Shown one piece after another: positions 22,798-32,565 of a stretch of 64,000 nucleotides of DNA. The position numbers and the translations under genes are program-made. Source of the DNA: Zea mays (taxonomy: Eukaryota; Streptophyta; Magnoliopsida; Poales; Poaceae). Below the pieces are notes generated by a model. It had not been told where the DNA came from. It saw only the letters and a list, made by a program, of their open reading frames with translations, and did no database searches. The stretch lies in the NCBI RefSeq assembly GCF_902167145.1, contig NC_050104.1, positions 96,235,849-96,299,848 of the forward strand, written 5' to 3'. The first letter of the stretch is position 1, and every line of letters starts with the position of its first letter.

Positions 22798-23503
22798 GTA
22801 AGTCAGTGACCAAGTCTTCATGTCCGAGAAGTAACGGCGATCCGAATCGATTAATACTCAGCTGAGGATCTCCAATCACACGACATATGTAGCACTTAAC
22901 CCTTGCATATGTCAACTCGCCACCGGGGTTCTTAAGACCAGATCAGGTTCACGCCAACCGAGAGCACAGATACACCACCGTCCAGCCTCTTGCCACGGAG
23001 GGTACACACTACTCTCGCCATCTCTCCACTCCCATTGCATGTTATCTTATTTTGGTATTAGTCTGCCCGAGGCAAAGCTTACCCATGATGAGGCATGTGA
23101 CCAGTTAAAGGGTCCTTAGTCAGCAGGCCTACATCGACATGGTCCTTAATCGACTCAGACTGAGACACTACACTGAGACTCCCTTCTCGTGCAAGTCAAC
23201 CGCCCAGTCTCAGCTTTATTATTTCAACCCAAAGTTTGGTACCTGGCAGAGGTACATCTTTTCCGATGTTGAACCCATCACGGCCATGATGGATTCACCA
23301 TCAAGTTTTATTTTTGAAAACATTCCTACCCACTGAAGCATCACCTTTGTTTTAAAACAAAACATTTTTGTTTGCTAAAGCAAGGCTAAACATCATAAAA
23401 TTCTTTTCAAAAAGGGTATCAAGGAAGGTAATCAATTTTTCAAGGAAGGAAATGCATCAACGGTTTAACACACAACTCCTATCACCTAATGCATCAAACA
23501 AGG
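22798..23503 (+). repeat. LTR-like block X, second segment
   Basis: Continues the sequence cut at 13676. No coding domain and no clear regulatory motif. It ends in CAAGG, the left duplication of the solo LTR. Confidence 0.45.
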
Positions 23504-24187
23504 TGTTGGGGACTTGCTCTCAAATGCTATAAATTGAGAACAAGGCAACACCAAAACAGGTTACTTGTTAATGCCCTTCGTCCTTCAAAGCATTATTTCC
23601 CCAAGGACATAATGATCTTCGGATGAAGGTCATGAAGGGCATACCTTCATTATCTCAACATACATATATGTATAATTATTAACAATGAATGGAGCATGTA
23701 AAGCATAAGAAACAATGTGAACAATAATATTATCATATATATTTCTTAGTATATAATCGTAAATTAATATAAAGACAATATTGAATTACATTTGGTACCT
23801 TCGGCTTGACAGAAAACAAAGGTACGAGCACGACGCAAAAGCAAATGCCAAGTCAGCGTGAACAGTACGGGAATGCTGTTCATCTATTTATAGGCACGGG
23901 ACACAGCCCATGTGAAATTACATCCATGCCCTTTATATTTGCTAATGACTCTAAGGTAATCCATCGAGGTATAAATAGCCTTTTCCCCTTTAAGTTGGTT
24001 CCCTTTCCTGCTATCATGCCGAAGCTCCCTTGCACATAGCTTCGGCGCTGCGTCAACCTTCGTATTGTTCGTACTTCTCACACTGTGGTTCTTATCCGAG
24101 TCCGAAGATACCTGGTCATGTATTACACTCCGGAAACATTGTTAAATCATGTTTTTGAGGACCTTCGGAAGACGAAGGCCCCCAACA
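23504..24187 (-). mobile_element. Gypsy solo LTR (684 bp), TSD CAAGG
   Basis: Starts TGTTGGGGACTT and ends GGCCCCCAACA, flanked on both sides by CAAGG (23499-23503 and 24188-24192). On the minus strand it matches the LTR of the element at 29550-36495, including the start, the TATAAATAG region and the end ...GAGCAAGTCCCCAACA. It has about 280 bp near the LTR 3' end that the young element lacks. No internal region is present, so it is a product of recombination between the LTRs of a full element. Confidence 0.9.
23885..23892 (-). promoter_or_regulatory. TATA box of solo LTR
   Basis: The minus strand reads TATAAATA, preceded by GTGCC and followed by GATGAAC, as in the LTRs at 29840 and 36379. 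Confidence 0.7.
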
Positions 24188-25577
24188 CAAGGTGATAAAG
24201 ATTTTTAAAATATCAAGGAGGTGGCAAATGCACCGGGGCTTGCCTGAGTAACACTAGGTTAGTGTTTGTTAGGCGATGTCCACTTGACGATCATCCTTGT
24301 CCTGGCACTTGATCAGGCAGGTTCGTCCATCAGCATCACCATGCAGAGTAGCCCGCACTTGGGGTCGACTTGGCTCGTCTTCCGCATCACGTGATCAATT
24401 GACGTACCTCATGGGATGCACGATGCACATGTATGAGCACGAGTATAAATAGTACAAGATAGATAATATACGCTAAAAAGGATGAAACACTTATAACCTA
24501 TAACCAAGCATATTTTATACAATATACCAATTACAACTTTAGGACTAAAAGACCTAAAGTGTTTATACGCATTACTTATCAGACAAACCCTAGATTTTGG
24601 TTGAAACAGAGATACCGATGTTACTTGATCCTAAATATTCGAAGTAGCAATCAACATTCATTCAAATCATGAAATCGACCAACACACATAGAATATCATA
24701 CCTAGTTTAGAGAGCACACTAAACGACTTATAACTTTAACTTCAAAATTCTTGGACACCTAACACTTATAAAATTTGATAGGAGAACTTTCCTTAACTTT
24801 TTAAACTAATTTACCGGTTAACCTGTGTATCATATATATTAATAAAACTTCCCATTTTTAACACCTACAGTCCCGCAAATACTGAGACCTATTGAGACCT
24901 CTTTCATCCTACGACATCGACCAAATTACCAAAGCGACTCAGGCAATCTAATAAATATTATACCAAGTCAAACCATCCATCAATCCACTAATACGAATAA
25001 CAAATTTGCTTACCCTGACTAATTCGACGCGATAGTCGGAAGCACGATGACGGTTTCCGGTCGACGTCATTGATCACACACGGCTGGCGAGCGAGGCACA
25101 CAGTTTCTATTCTTGACCAAATAACTGTGGGATTCCTTTTTGTCGAGCTGGTGACGCGTGGCCAGCACGACGATGTCCGGTGAGAGCATTACTCAGCACA
25201 CCATGGAAGCGACGGATGGGATTCGCTTTTTCTTTACCCAGATTCCTTAGATCTCTTTCTCGCGGAGTATGGAACAATAACAAATGAACGTGGCTATTGA
25301 CGGAATCGACGGTCGACGATGCCAATCACCAGAGCCGATCACAACGAGCACGACATCCGGGGCACGACATAGGACGATGGCGTTGTGGTGAATAGGAAAT
25401 CCACGACTGGCACAAAAGGCACGACGCCGGACATAGCGAAACGACGGCGATGCACTGGAGCTTCAACCCTTTGCTAGATATTTTGTCGAGAAGCCTCCAA
25501 CAGCAGCAACAAAGCTTTTGCACACGTCGTTGTTGTCCAAACGAAGGACGACGCTTCGGATCCTAGAGACGCACAGC
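24188..25577 (+). repeat. LTR-like block X, third segment
   Basis: About 1.4 kb. It is AT-rich up to about 25020, then GC-rich with many CGACG words. No coding domain is seen. It ends in ACAGC, the left duplication of Sirevirus 2, and resumes at 41625. Confidence 0.45.
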
Positions 25578-26926
25578 TGAGAGCACCTAGAGGGGGGGGG
25601 TGAATAGGTGATCCTGTAAAATTCAACAACTAATAGCCACACTCTTTATAAAGATGTTAGTGCAATAGAACCAAGTAGCTATAGAGTGAGCTCTTGCAAA
25701 TCACAATGATCACAGAGAAAGACAGGACAAGAGACACAGTGGTTTATCCCGTGGTTCGGCCAAGTATAACACTTGCCTACTTCCACGTTGTGGCGTCCTA
25801 ATGGACGAGGGTTGCACTCAACCCCTTTCAAGTGATTCAAAGATCAACTTGAATACCACAGTTTTCTTCTTTCTTAGACTTTCTCCCGTTTGCGAGGAAT
25901 ATCCACAACTTGGAGCCTCTCGCCCTTACAATTGATGATCACAAAGAAGCACGGAAGTAAAGGAGGGGAGAGCAACACACACAAGACTCAAAACGAGAGC
26001 AAAATCACGCACACAAGTCACAACTCGAGCTCAAGACACAACGCAAGGAGTTCTTCACTCAAAAGGAGCTCAAGTCACTATCTCAAAGAATCGAATGCGT
26101 GAGAATGGAGTCTTGGAGTCTTAGGATCTTTCTTGTAAGCTTGGGTGACTCCTTCATGTGCCTAGGGGTCCATTTTATAGCCCCAAGGCAGCTAGGAGCC
26201 GTTGGAGACAATCTTGGAAGGCTAATCTTGCCTTCTGTCGGGTGGCGCACCGGACAGTCCGGTGCAGCACCGGACAGCTACTGTTCATGTCCGGTGCGCG
26301 ATCTCCTTCCAATTATGGCGAAGCCAACCATTACAGCGCCATGGCAGTTGGCGCACCAGACACTGTCCGGTGCACACCGGACAGTCCGGTGCCCCTGCCG
26401 ACCGTTGGCGCGGGCCACGTGTCACCCGCGGATTGCGCGGCCGACCGTTGCACAGTCGACCGTTGGCTCACCGGACAGTCCGGTGCACCACCGGACAGTC
26501 TGGTGAATTTTAGTCGTACGCCGTTGAACTTTTCCCGAGAGCGACGACTTCGCCACGGACGACTCACCGGACAGTCCGGTGAATATAGTCGTACGCCGCC
26601 GTCGAGTCCCGAGAGCGGCTAGTTCAACTTGGACTCGTCTGGCGCACCGGACACTGTCCGGTGCACCACCGGACAGTCCGGTGCACCTAGACTGAGCAGC
26701 AGTTGGCTGTACACAGCCAACTCTTTTCCAATCTATTTTCTCCTGTTTCTAGCACTTAGACACGATACATTAGTACACAAATCAATGTACTAAGTCTAGA
26801 AACGTACCTTGTCACATGATTTGCACTTCTTCAATCTTTGGCACAAATTAACACTTAGAGAATATGTGTTGGGCACTTAATCACCAAAACACTTTAGAAA
26901 TGGCCCATGGGCACATTTCCCTTTCA
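25578..26926 (-). repeat. 3' LTR of Sirevirus 2 (1349 bp)
   Basis: The plus strand starts TGAGAGCACC and ends TTTCCCTTTCA. It carries a CACCGGAC/GTCCGGTG palindrome cluster at 26240-26695. It has one 20-bp palindrome unit at about 26256-26275 that the other LTR lacks. Confidence 0.92.
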
Positions 26927-27711
26927 ATCTCCCCCTTTTTGGTGATTTATGCCAACACATCCAAAAGCAACAAAAAGAAGTGCTATATCAATGCAAAAGA
27001 GAACCAAATTGTTTTGACTCTAATTTGGCATATTTGGATCATACTTTGCCACCACTTGGTTTGTTTTTGTAGATCAAATTCATTTTCCTATCTCTAAGTC
27101 AAACTCACTTGTTTGGGCATAAAGAGAGATAATCCAATGGAAAAATTGATCAAGAGCCAAAAACTCCCCCTTTTTCTCATAATCATAAATTCTCCCCACA
27201 AGAGACCAAATTTTGACAATAAGAGTATTTTGACAAATCAAAAGTTCCAACTCTACTATTTTCAAAATTCTCAAGTGGTAGCTGATCCATTTTCTTTGGC
27301 CTTAATTTCTCCCCCTTTGGCATTAAGCACCAAAACGGGATCATTATTGGCCCTTTAACCCCATTGCCTCACCAAAAATGTCAATTAAGAGAAAAAAGGC
27401 AATAAGAGTATAAGCATGAACTTGGAGGTGAGTACACTAATACCGGAGTGCAGTGGAAGTCTTTGCATGGTCCAAGTTCACCTTTTCCTTTCAATTCACC
27501 TTTGAGACTACATTAAGTACACTCAAACACAAATGTTAGTCTCAAAGGGTCAAGTTGTAGCACTTCTCCCCCTAAATATGTGCATCACTCACACATGGAC
27601 TTGTGAGGCCCGGGGATCCCTTGCACAACTTGAGCACCATAAATAAACAACAAATCTCATAAATGCATAAAGTAACATGACCAAAGGCATAAAACACATG
27701 TATGCTATAGA
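26927..27711 (-). other. Sirevirus 2 3' non-coding region and polypurine tracts
   Basis: No gene. On the plus strand TCTCCCCC runs border the LTR (26927-26940) and recur near 27167, 27309 and 27565. On the coding strand these are the repeated GGGGGAGA tracts typical of Sireviruses. Confidence 0.78.
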
Positions 27712-29544
27712 TCAATCCAAGTTCCTCGAATCTAAGAGATTTAGCTCACTACGCAGCCTGCAAAAGGTTTTCTCATCTAAAGGCTTGGTAAAGATATCGA
27801 CTAGCTGGTTCTCGGTGCTAATATAGAACACTTCGATATCTCCCTTTTGCTGGTGGTCTCTCAAAAAGTGATGCCGAATGTCTATGTGCTTAGTGCGGCT
27901 GTGTTCAATAGGATTATCCGCCATGCGGATTGCACTCTCATTGTCACATAGGAGTGGGACTTTGCTCAAAATGTAGCCAAAGTCCCGGAGAGTTTGCCTC
28001 ATCCAAAGTAGTTGTACGCAACACTGTCCTGCGGCAACATACTCAGCCTCATCGGTGGATAGGGCAACAGAGGTTTGTTTCTTAGAACTCCAAGACACCA
28101 GGGACCTTCCTAGGAATTGGCACGTCCCTGATGTACTCTTCCTATCAACCTTGCATCCAGCATAATCGGAGTCTGAGTATCCAATCAAGTCAAAGGTAGA
28201 CCCCTTTGGATACCAGATCCCAAAGCAAGGCGTAGCAACTAAATATCTAAGAATCCGCTTAACGGCCACAAGGTGACATTCCCTTGGATCGGATTGAAAT
28301 CTAGCACACATGCATACGCTAAGCATAATATCTGGTCTACTAGCACATAAATAAAGTAATGACCCTATCATAGACCGGTATACCTTTTGATCAATGGACT
28401 TACCTCCATTGTTGAGGTCGACGTGTCCGTCGGTTCCCATTAGTGTCTTTGCGGGCTTGGCGTCCTTCATCCCAAACCTCTTGAGAAGATCTTGAGTGTA
28501 CTTCGTTTGGGAGAGGAAGGTGCCGTCCTTGAGTTGTCTCACTTGGAACCCAAGAAAGTATGTCAACTCGCCCATCATCGACATCTCAAATTTCTGTGTC
28601 ATCATCCTGCTAAACTCCTCACAAGACTTTTGATTAGTAGAACCAAATATTATGTCGTCGACATAAATTTAGCACACAAAAAGGTCACTGTCACAAGTCT
28701 TAGTGAAAAGAGTGGGATCGGCTTTCCCAACCTTGAAAGCATTAGCAATTAAGAAATTTCTAAGGCATTCATACCATGCTCTTGGGGCTTGCTTAAGTCC
28801 ATAGAGCGCCTTAGAGAGCTTAAAAATGTGGTCGGGATACCTGTCTTCCTCAAAGCAAGGGGATTGTTCCACATACACCTCCTCCTTGATTGGCCCATTG
28901 AGGAAAACACTCTTCACGTCCATTTGAAACAACCTGAAAGAATGGTGAGCGGCATAGTCTAACAAAATGTGAATTGACTCTAGCCTAGCTACAGGAGCAA
29001 AAGTCTCCTCAAAATCCAAACCTGCGACTTGGGCATAACCTTTTGCCACAAGTCGAGCCTTGTTTCTTGTCACCATCCCGTGCTCGTCTTGCTTGTTGCG
29101 GAACACCCACTTGGTTCCCACAACGTTTTGCTTTGGACGTGGCACCAGGCTCCAGACTTCATTTCACTTGAAGTTGTTGAGCTCTTCCTGCATGGCCAAC
29201 ACCCAGTCTGGATCCTGTAAGGCCTCTTCTACCCTGAAAGGCTCAATAGAAGAGACAAACGAGTAATGCTCACAAAAGTTTGCTAATCTTGAGCGAGTAG
29301 TTACTCCCTTGCTTATGTCACCCAGAATCTGGTCAACGGGGTGATTCTGTTGGATCGTTGCTCGGACTTGAGTTGGAGGGGCCTATGGTGCTTCTTCCTC
29401 CATAGCTGGTTCTTCTTGTGCTCCCCTTGATCACACACCTCTTCTTGAGGAACCTGTTCATCATCTTGAGTTGGGGGATGCACCATCGTTGAGGAAGAAG
29501 GTTGATCTTGTTCTTGTTGTTCCTGTGGTCGCATATCTCCAATC
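27712..29544 (-). pseudogene. Sirevirus 2 pol, distal part: RT and RNase H (broken)
   Basis: Pol downstream of the gypsy insertion. It opens with a variable acidic, Gln/Glu-rich linker, then the RT start ([11 protein letters not shown] near 29100), YVDD near 28655, and RNase H to the stop at 27712. Defects are a 1-nt deletion in a G run near 29427 in the linker, an in-frame TAG near 29383, a TGA near 29164 and a TAA at 28669-28671 just before YVDD. The rest of RT and RNase H is open from 28605 to 27712. Confidence 0.88.
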
Positions 29545-29549
29545 GCCAT

Positions 29550-29956
29550 TGTTGGGGGCCTTCGGCTTCCGAAGGTCCTCAAAAACATGATTTAACAATG
29601 TTTCTGGAGTATAATGTGTGAACAGGTATCTTCGGACTTGAATCAGAAAGGGAGAAGCTCAAAAGATACGAAGGTTGACACAGTGCCGAAGCTGTGAAGC
29701 AGGAAAGCTTCGGCATGTTCGCAGAAAGGGGAACCGACTTAAAGATGAAAAGGCCATTTAGACCTCGATAGAATGCTATAGAATTATCACCAAATGTAAA
29801 GGGCATGTATGTAATTTTGTATGGGTTGTACCCCGTGCCTATAAATAGGTGAACAGTACCCCCGTACTGTTCACGCTGACTTAGCATTTGCTTTTGCGTC
29901 ACACTTGTATTTTCATTTCCTTCCAAGCCGAAGCATTTGAGAACAAGTCCCCAACA
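29550..29956 (+). repeat. 5' LTR of young gypsy element (407 bp)
   Basis: Begins TGTTGGGGGCC and ends AGTCCCCAACA. TATAAATA lies at 29840-29847. Identical by inspection to 36089-36495. Compared with the solo LTR 23504-24187, about 280 bp are missing between GCCGAAG and CATTTGAGA near the LTR 3' end. Confidence 0.95.
29840..29847 (+). promoter_or_regulatory. TATA box of young gypsy LTR
   Basis: TATAAATA followed by GGTGAACAGTA. Duplicated at 36379-36386 in the 3' LTR. It would drive the gag transcript. Confidence 0.8.
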
Positions 29957-29957
29957 T

Positions 29958-29968
29958 TGGCGCCCACC
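29958..29968 (+). promoter_or_regulatory. Primer-binding site of young gypsy element
   Basis: TGGCGCCCACC one base after the 5' LTR. It starts with TGG as a tRNA 3'-end complement should. The tRNA was not identified. Confidence 0.75.
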
Positions 29969-30031
29969 TCCGGTGAACTCACTTCCACTTCGAGTCTTCG
30001 TGAACACCTTCGGAAGCTATAGACCTTCGCT

Positions 30032-31546
30032 ATGGCGCCGAAGAAAGCTTCAGCGGCTGGGGCTGCAGCACTACAACCGCTGGACCACAACCAGGAGACC
30101 GTCTCTCTTCGGGAGGCCAGAAGCCAGAAGAGAAAAGCTGTTAGCCCGACGCTTGAGGAAGAAGAGCTAGACCAAGAAATCAGAGAGATGGAGATGCTAC
30201 ATCAACAAGTGCAGAGGAAGAAGGAGAAGATGGCCCGCCTAGCTGAGTTGCAAAGGCAAATTGACGAAGCTTCTGAGGAAGTTCGCCATCTCACTCACGA
30301 TGAGCAGAACAGAAGGCCTCATCAGAAAGACCTTCATCAGGAGGGCTTCGTCAACGAAGACGACTGGTATGATAATTTCCATCAGGGAAATTTTGTTTTT
30401 GATGATGCTTCTCCTCTGTCTGCTGAGCTGCAGGCTACTCCTTGGCCTCCATCCTATAAGCCACCCCAGCTCCCCATGTTTGACGGCCACTCCGACCCGA
30501 AGCAATTCTTGATGAGCTACGAAGCAACAGTGTCTTCGTACGGGGGCAACGCTGCAGTCATGGCGAAGTCTTTCGTCATGGCCGTCAGGAATGTTGCTCA
30601 GACCTGGTATTCCTCCCTTCGGCCAGGAACAATCACTTCATGGCAGAAGCTGAAGGATATGTTACTGACCAGCTTTCAAGGATTTCAAACGAAGCCGGTT
30701 ACAGCTCAAGCCCTCTTCCAGTGTATTCAGGATCACGAAGAATACCTTCAGGCGTATGTCCGAAGGTTCTTACGATTGAGGGCGCAGGCACCAACGGTGC
30801 CCAATGAAATCGTTATCGAAGCCATGATCAAGGGGCTTCGTCCTGGACCTGCAGCTCAATACTTTGCTCGGAAGCCTCCTCAGACCTTGGAGAAATTGCT
30901 CCAAAAGATGGATGAGTACATTCGTGCCGACAATGACTTTCGCCAGAGAAGGGAGGAGGCCTTCAGATTTTCTGAGATGACCAGGGGCTTCGGAGGGAGA
31001 TACTACCCGAGGCATGTCCGTTCCATTCACAGCACTCAGAATGATGATAAGGGGAGTCAGCAAAACAGGCCGCAGTGCTCCTCACAGGCTTCGGGGCAAC
31101 AACAAACTTCCTTTCGGCCACCAGCTCCAAGAGGCAGAGGCGCCAGGGGCTTCGGCGGAAGATTCGGAGATCAGCCAAGGAGACTGTTTTGCCTATTCTG
31201 TGGAGAGGGCAAGGGCCACACCACTAGGACGTGCCATGTTACAATCCAGAAGCAAAAGGAACTAGCCGAAGCTGCATCTCAACAAGCTCAGTCGAAGCAG
31301 GTTATGCATACTGCTTCGTTTCATCCGCCTTATGTCCCACAATACATAGACAACCACCCTGCGGCTTCTGTAGCTTCGGCAAGTCAACCTCAAGCTTCCT
31401 GGCAGCAGCTTCCGCCTCCACCTCCATTGCAGCAAGGTCAACAGCCAGAAGGGAGTCAATACGCTCCACAGCAGAGGGACTTCAGAGAACAGTCCGAAGC
31501 TCGCACAGTCAACAGCACTGTGCCAGAGTCGAAGCACATTTATTGA
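30032..31546 (+). CDS. Gag of young gypsy element, intact, 504 residues
   Basis: The start is the first ATG after the LTR (75 nt leader). Residues 1-95 are charged with a Glu/Lys/Gln-rich coiled-coil stretch. A retrotransposon gag domain follows at about 150-300 (WYSSLRPGTITSW, EYLQAYVRRFLRLR, EAMIKGLRPG). Next come an Arg/Gly-rich region and a zinc knuckle near residue 390, spaced C-x2-C-x5-H-x4-C. The C-terminus is Gln/Pro-rich. There is no premature stop. The frame ends at TGA 31544-31546 and no protease or pol follows. The product would assemble particles and bind RNA; enzymes must come from elsewhere. Confidence 0.9.
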   Translation: MAPKKASAAGAAALQPLDHNQETVSLREARSQKRKAVSPTLEEEELDQEIREMEMLHQQVQRKKEKMARLAELQRQIDEASEEVRHLTHDEQNRRPHQKDLHQEGFVNEDDWYDNFHQGNFVFDDASPLSAELQATPWPPSYKPPQLPMFDGHSDPKQFLMSYEATVSSYGGNAAVMAKSFVMAVRNVAQTWYSSLRPGTITSWQKLKDMLLTSFQGFQTKPVTAQALFQCIQDHEEYLQAYVRRFLRLRAQAPTVPNEIVIEAMIKGLRPGPAAQYFARKPPQTLEKLLQKMDEYIRADNDFRQRREEAFRFSEMTRGFGGRYYPRHVRSIHSTQNDDKGSQQNRPQCSSQASGQQQTSFRPPAPRGRGARGFGGRFGDQPRRLFCLFCGEGKGHTTRTCHVTIQKQKELAEAASQQAQSKQVMHTASFHPPYVPQYIDNHPAASVASASQPQASWQQLPPPPPLQQGQQPEGSQYAPQQRDFREQSEARTVNSTVPESKHIY

Positions 31547-32565
31547 CATATCCTACCTTTGATAGCAGTCTTTTCTATTCAGTTTTGTTTTCTGTGAAGC
31601 AAAAAACATTGATAGTTTCCATGTAATAATTTCGTTGTTTCCACGAGAAAAATTTATTTGATTCACAGGCCTAAGTTGCCGAAGCCTAAAATTTCTTCCG
31701 TTACCAAGAAGGACCTTCGGACTAAAAATCCTTCGGAGTAACAAAAAGTCGTTCTAAGGAACGCAGAGTAAGTTTATAAAGTCACAAAAAGTCGTTCCAA
31801 AGGGAGCGCAGCGTAAGTTTTCTGCTCAGAAGTCGTTCCTAAAGGAATGCAGAGCCTACAGCGAAAAATCAACGCTGATACCGTCTAAGTAAAAGACGAA
31901 GAAGCTCCTAAGGGAGGCTTACAGCGAAAAGTCAACGCTGATACCGTCTAAGTAAAAGACGAAGAAGCTCCTAAGGGAGGCTTACAGCGAAAAGTCAACG
32001 CTGATGCCGTCTAAGTAAAAGACGAAGAAGCTCCAAAGACGTTCCTAAGGGAATGCAGAGCTTACGAATATATTTTATGTGTATCTTCGGAACAAATGTC
32101 ACATGCATAACATAACATCATCACATCATTTTGCATAGCATAAGCATCATACATCATATCGCATTTGGCAAGAGAAGGGGACACTCTCAACCTTCGAAGG
32201 GATGCTTTGAAAAAGTGACATTGAAATTGTATAGCTTCGGAATACAGTTTCGGGGAATATTTTCACGAAACATGGGCGAACTTTATCAGATCAATATCAA
32301 AGTTGCATAGCTTCGGAAAATAGCTTCGGAAAATGTTTTCACGAGGCATCGATGTCATTCATCAGAATAATTTTGACGAAGGCTATCTTCTTCACGACGC
32401 ATGAAAAGAAGGGAAGGTGTTTTTTCGCCGAAGGCTCAAAAGTGGTATGTATTTAAAGTTTCATGCATCGTAAAGAATTCAATAATGAAAAGAGACTTGT
32501 ATATTACATTCAAATGTACAAAGTGTTGCATAGATTACACTTTAAATGTTTTTTCCAAATAGCAC
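31547..32565 (+). other. Non-coding spacer between gag and antisense gene
   Basis: About 1 kb without a coding domain, in the place where pol would normally follow gag. It holds the 63-bp tandem array (31855-32037), a looser repeat of AAGTCGTTC-(C/T)...GCAGAG motifs (31746-31858), and two more repeats of CGGAA(T/A)A(T/C)AGTTTCGG-like words near 32240-32330. Confidence 0.75.
31855..32037 (+). repeat. 63-bp tandem repeat, about 3 copies
   Basis: The unit contains TACAGCGAAAAGTCAACGC, CCGTCTAAGTAAAAGACG and AAGAAGCTCC and recurs at 63-bp spacing (GCG at 31861, 31924 and 31987). The copies are almost identical. Short tandem arrays are described in Grande-type elements. Confidence 0.9.

Noticed and set aside
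29579..30007. 142-codon minus-strand frame, repeated identically at 36118-36465
   Set aside because: It is the antisense reading of the young gypsy LTR. The identity of the two copies reflects LTR identity and not a protein family.
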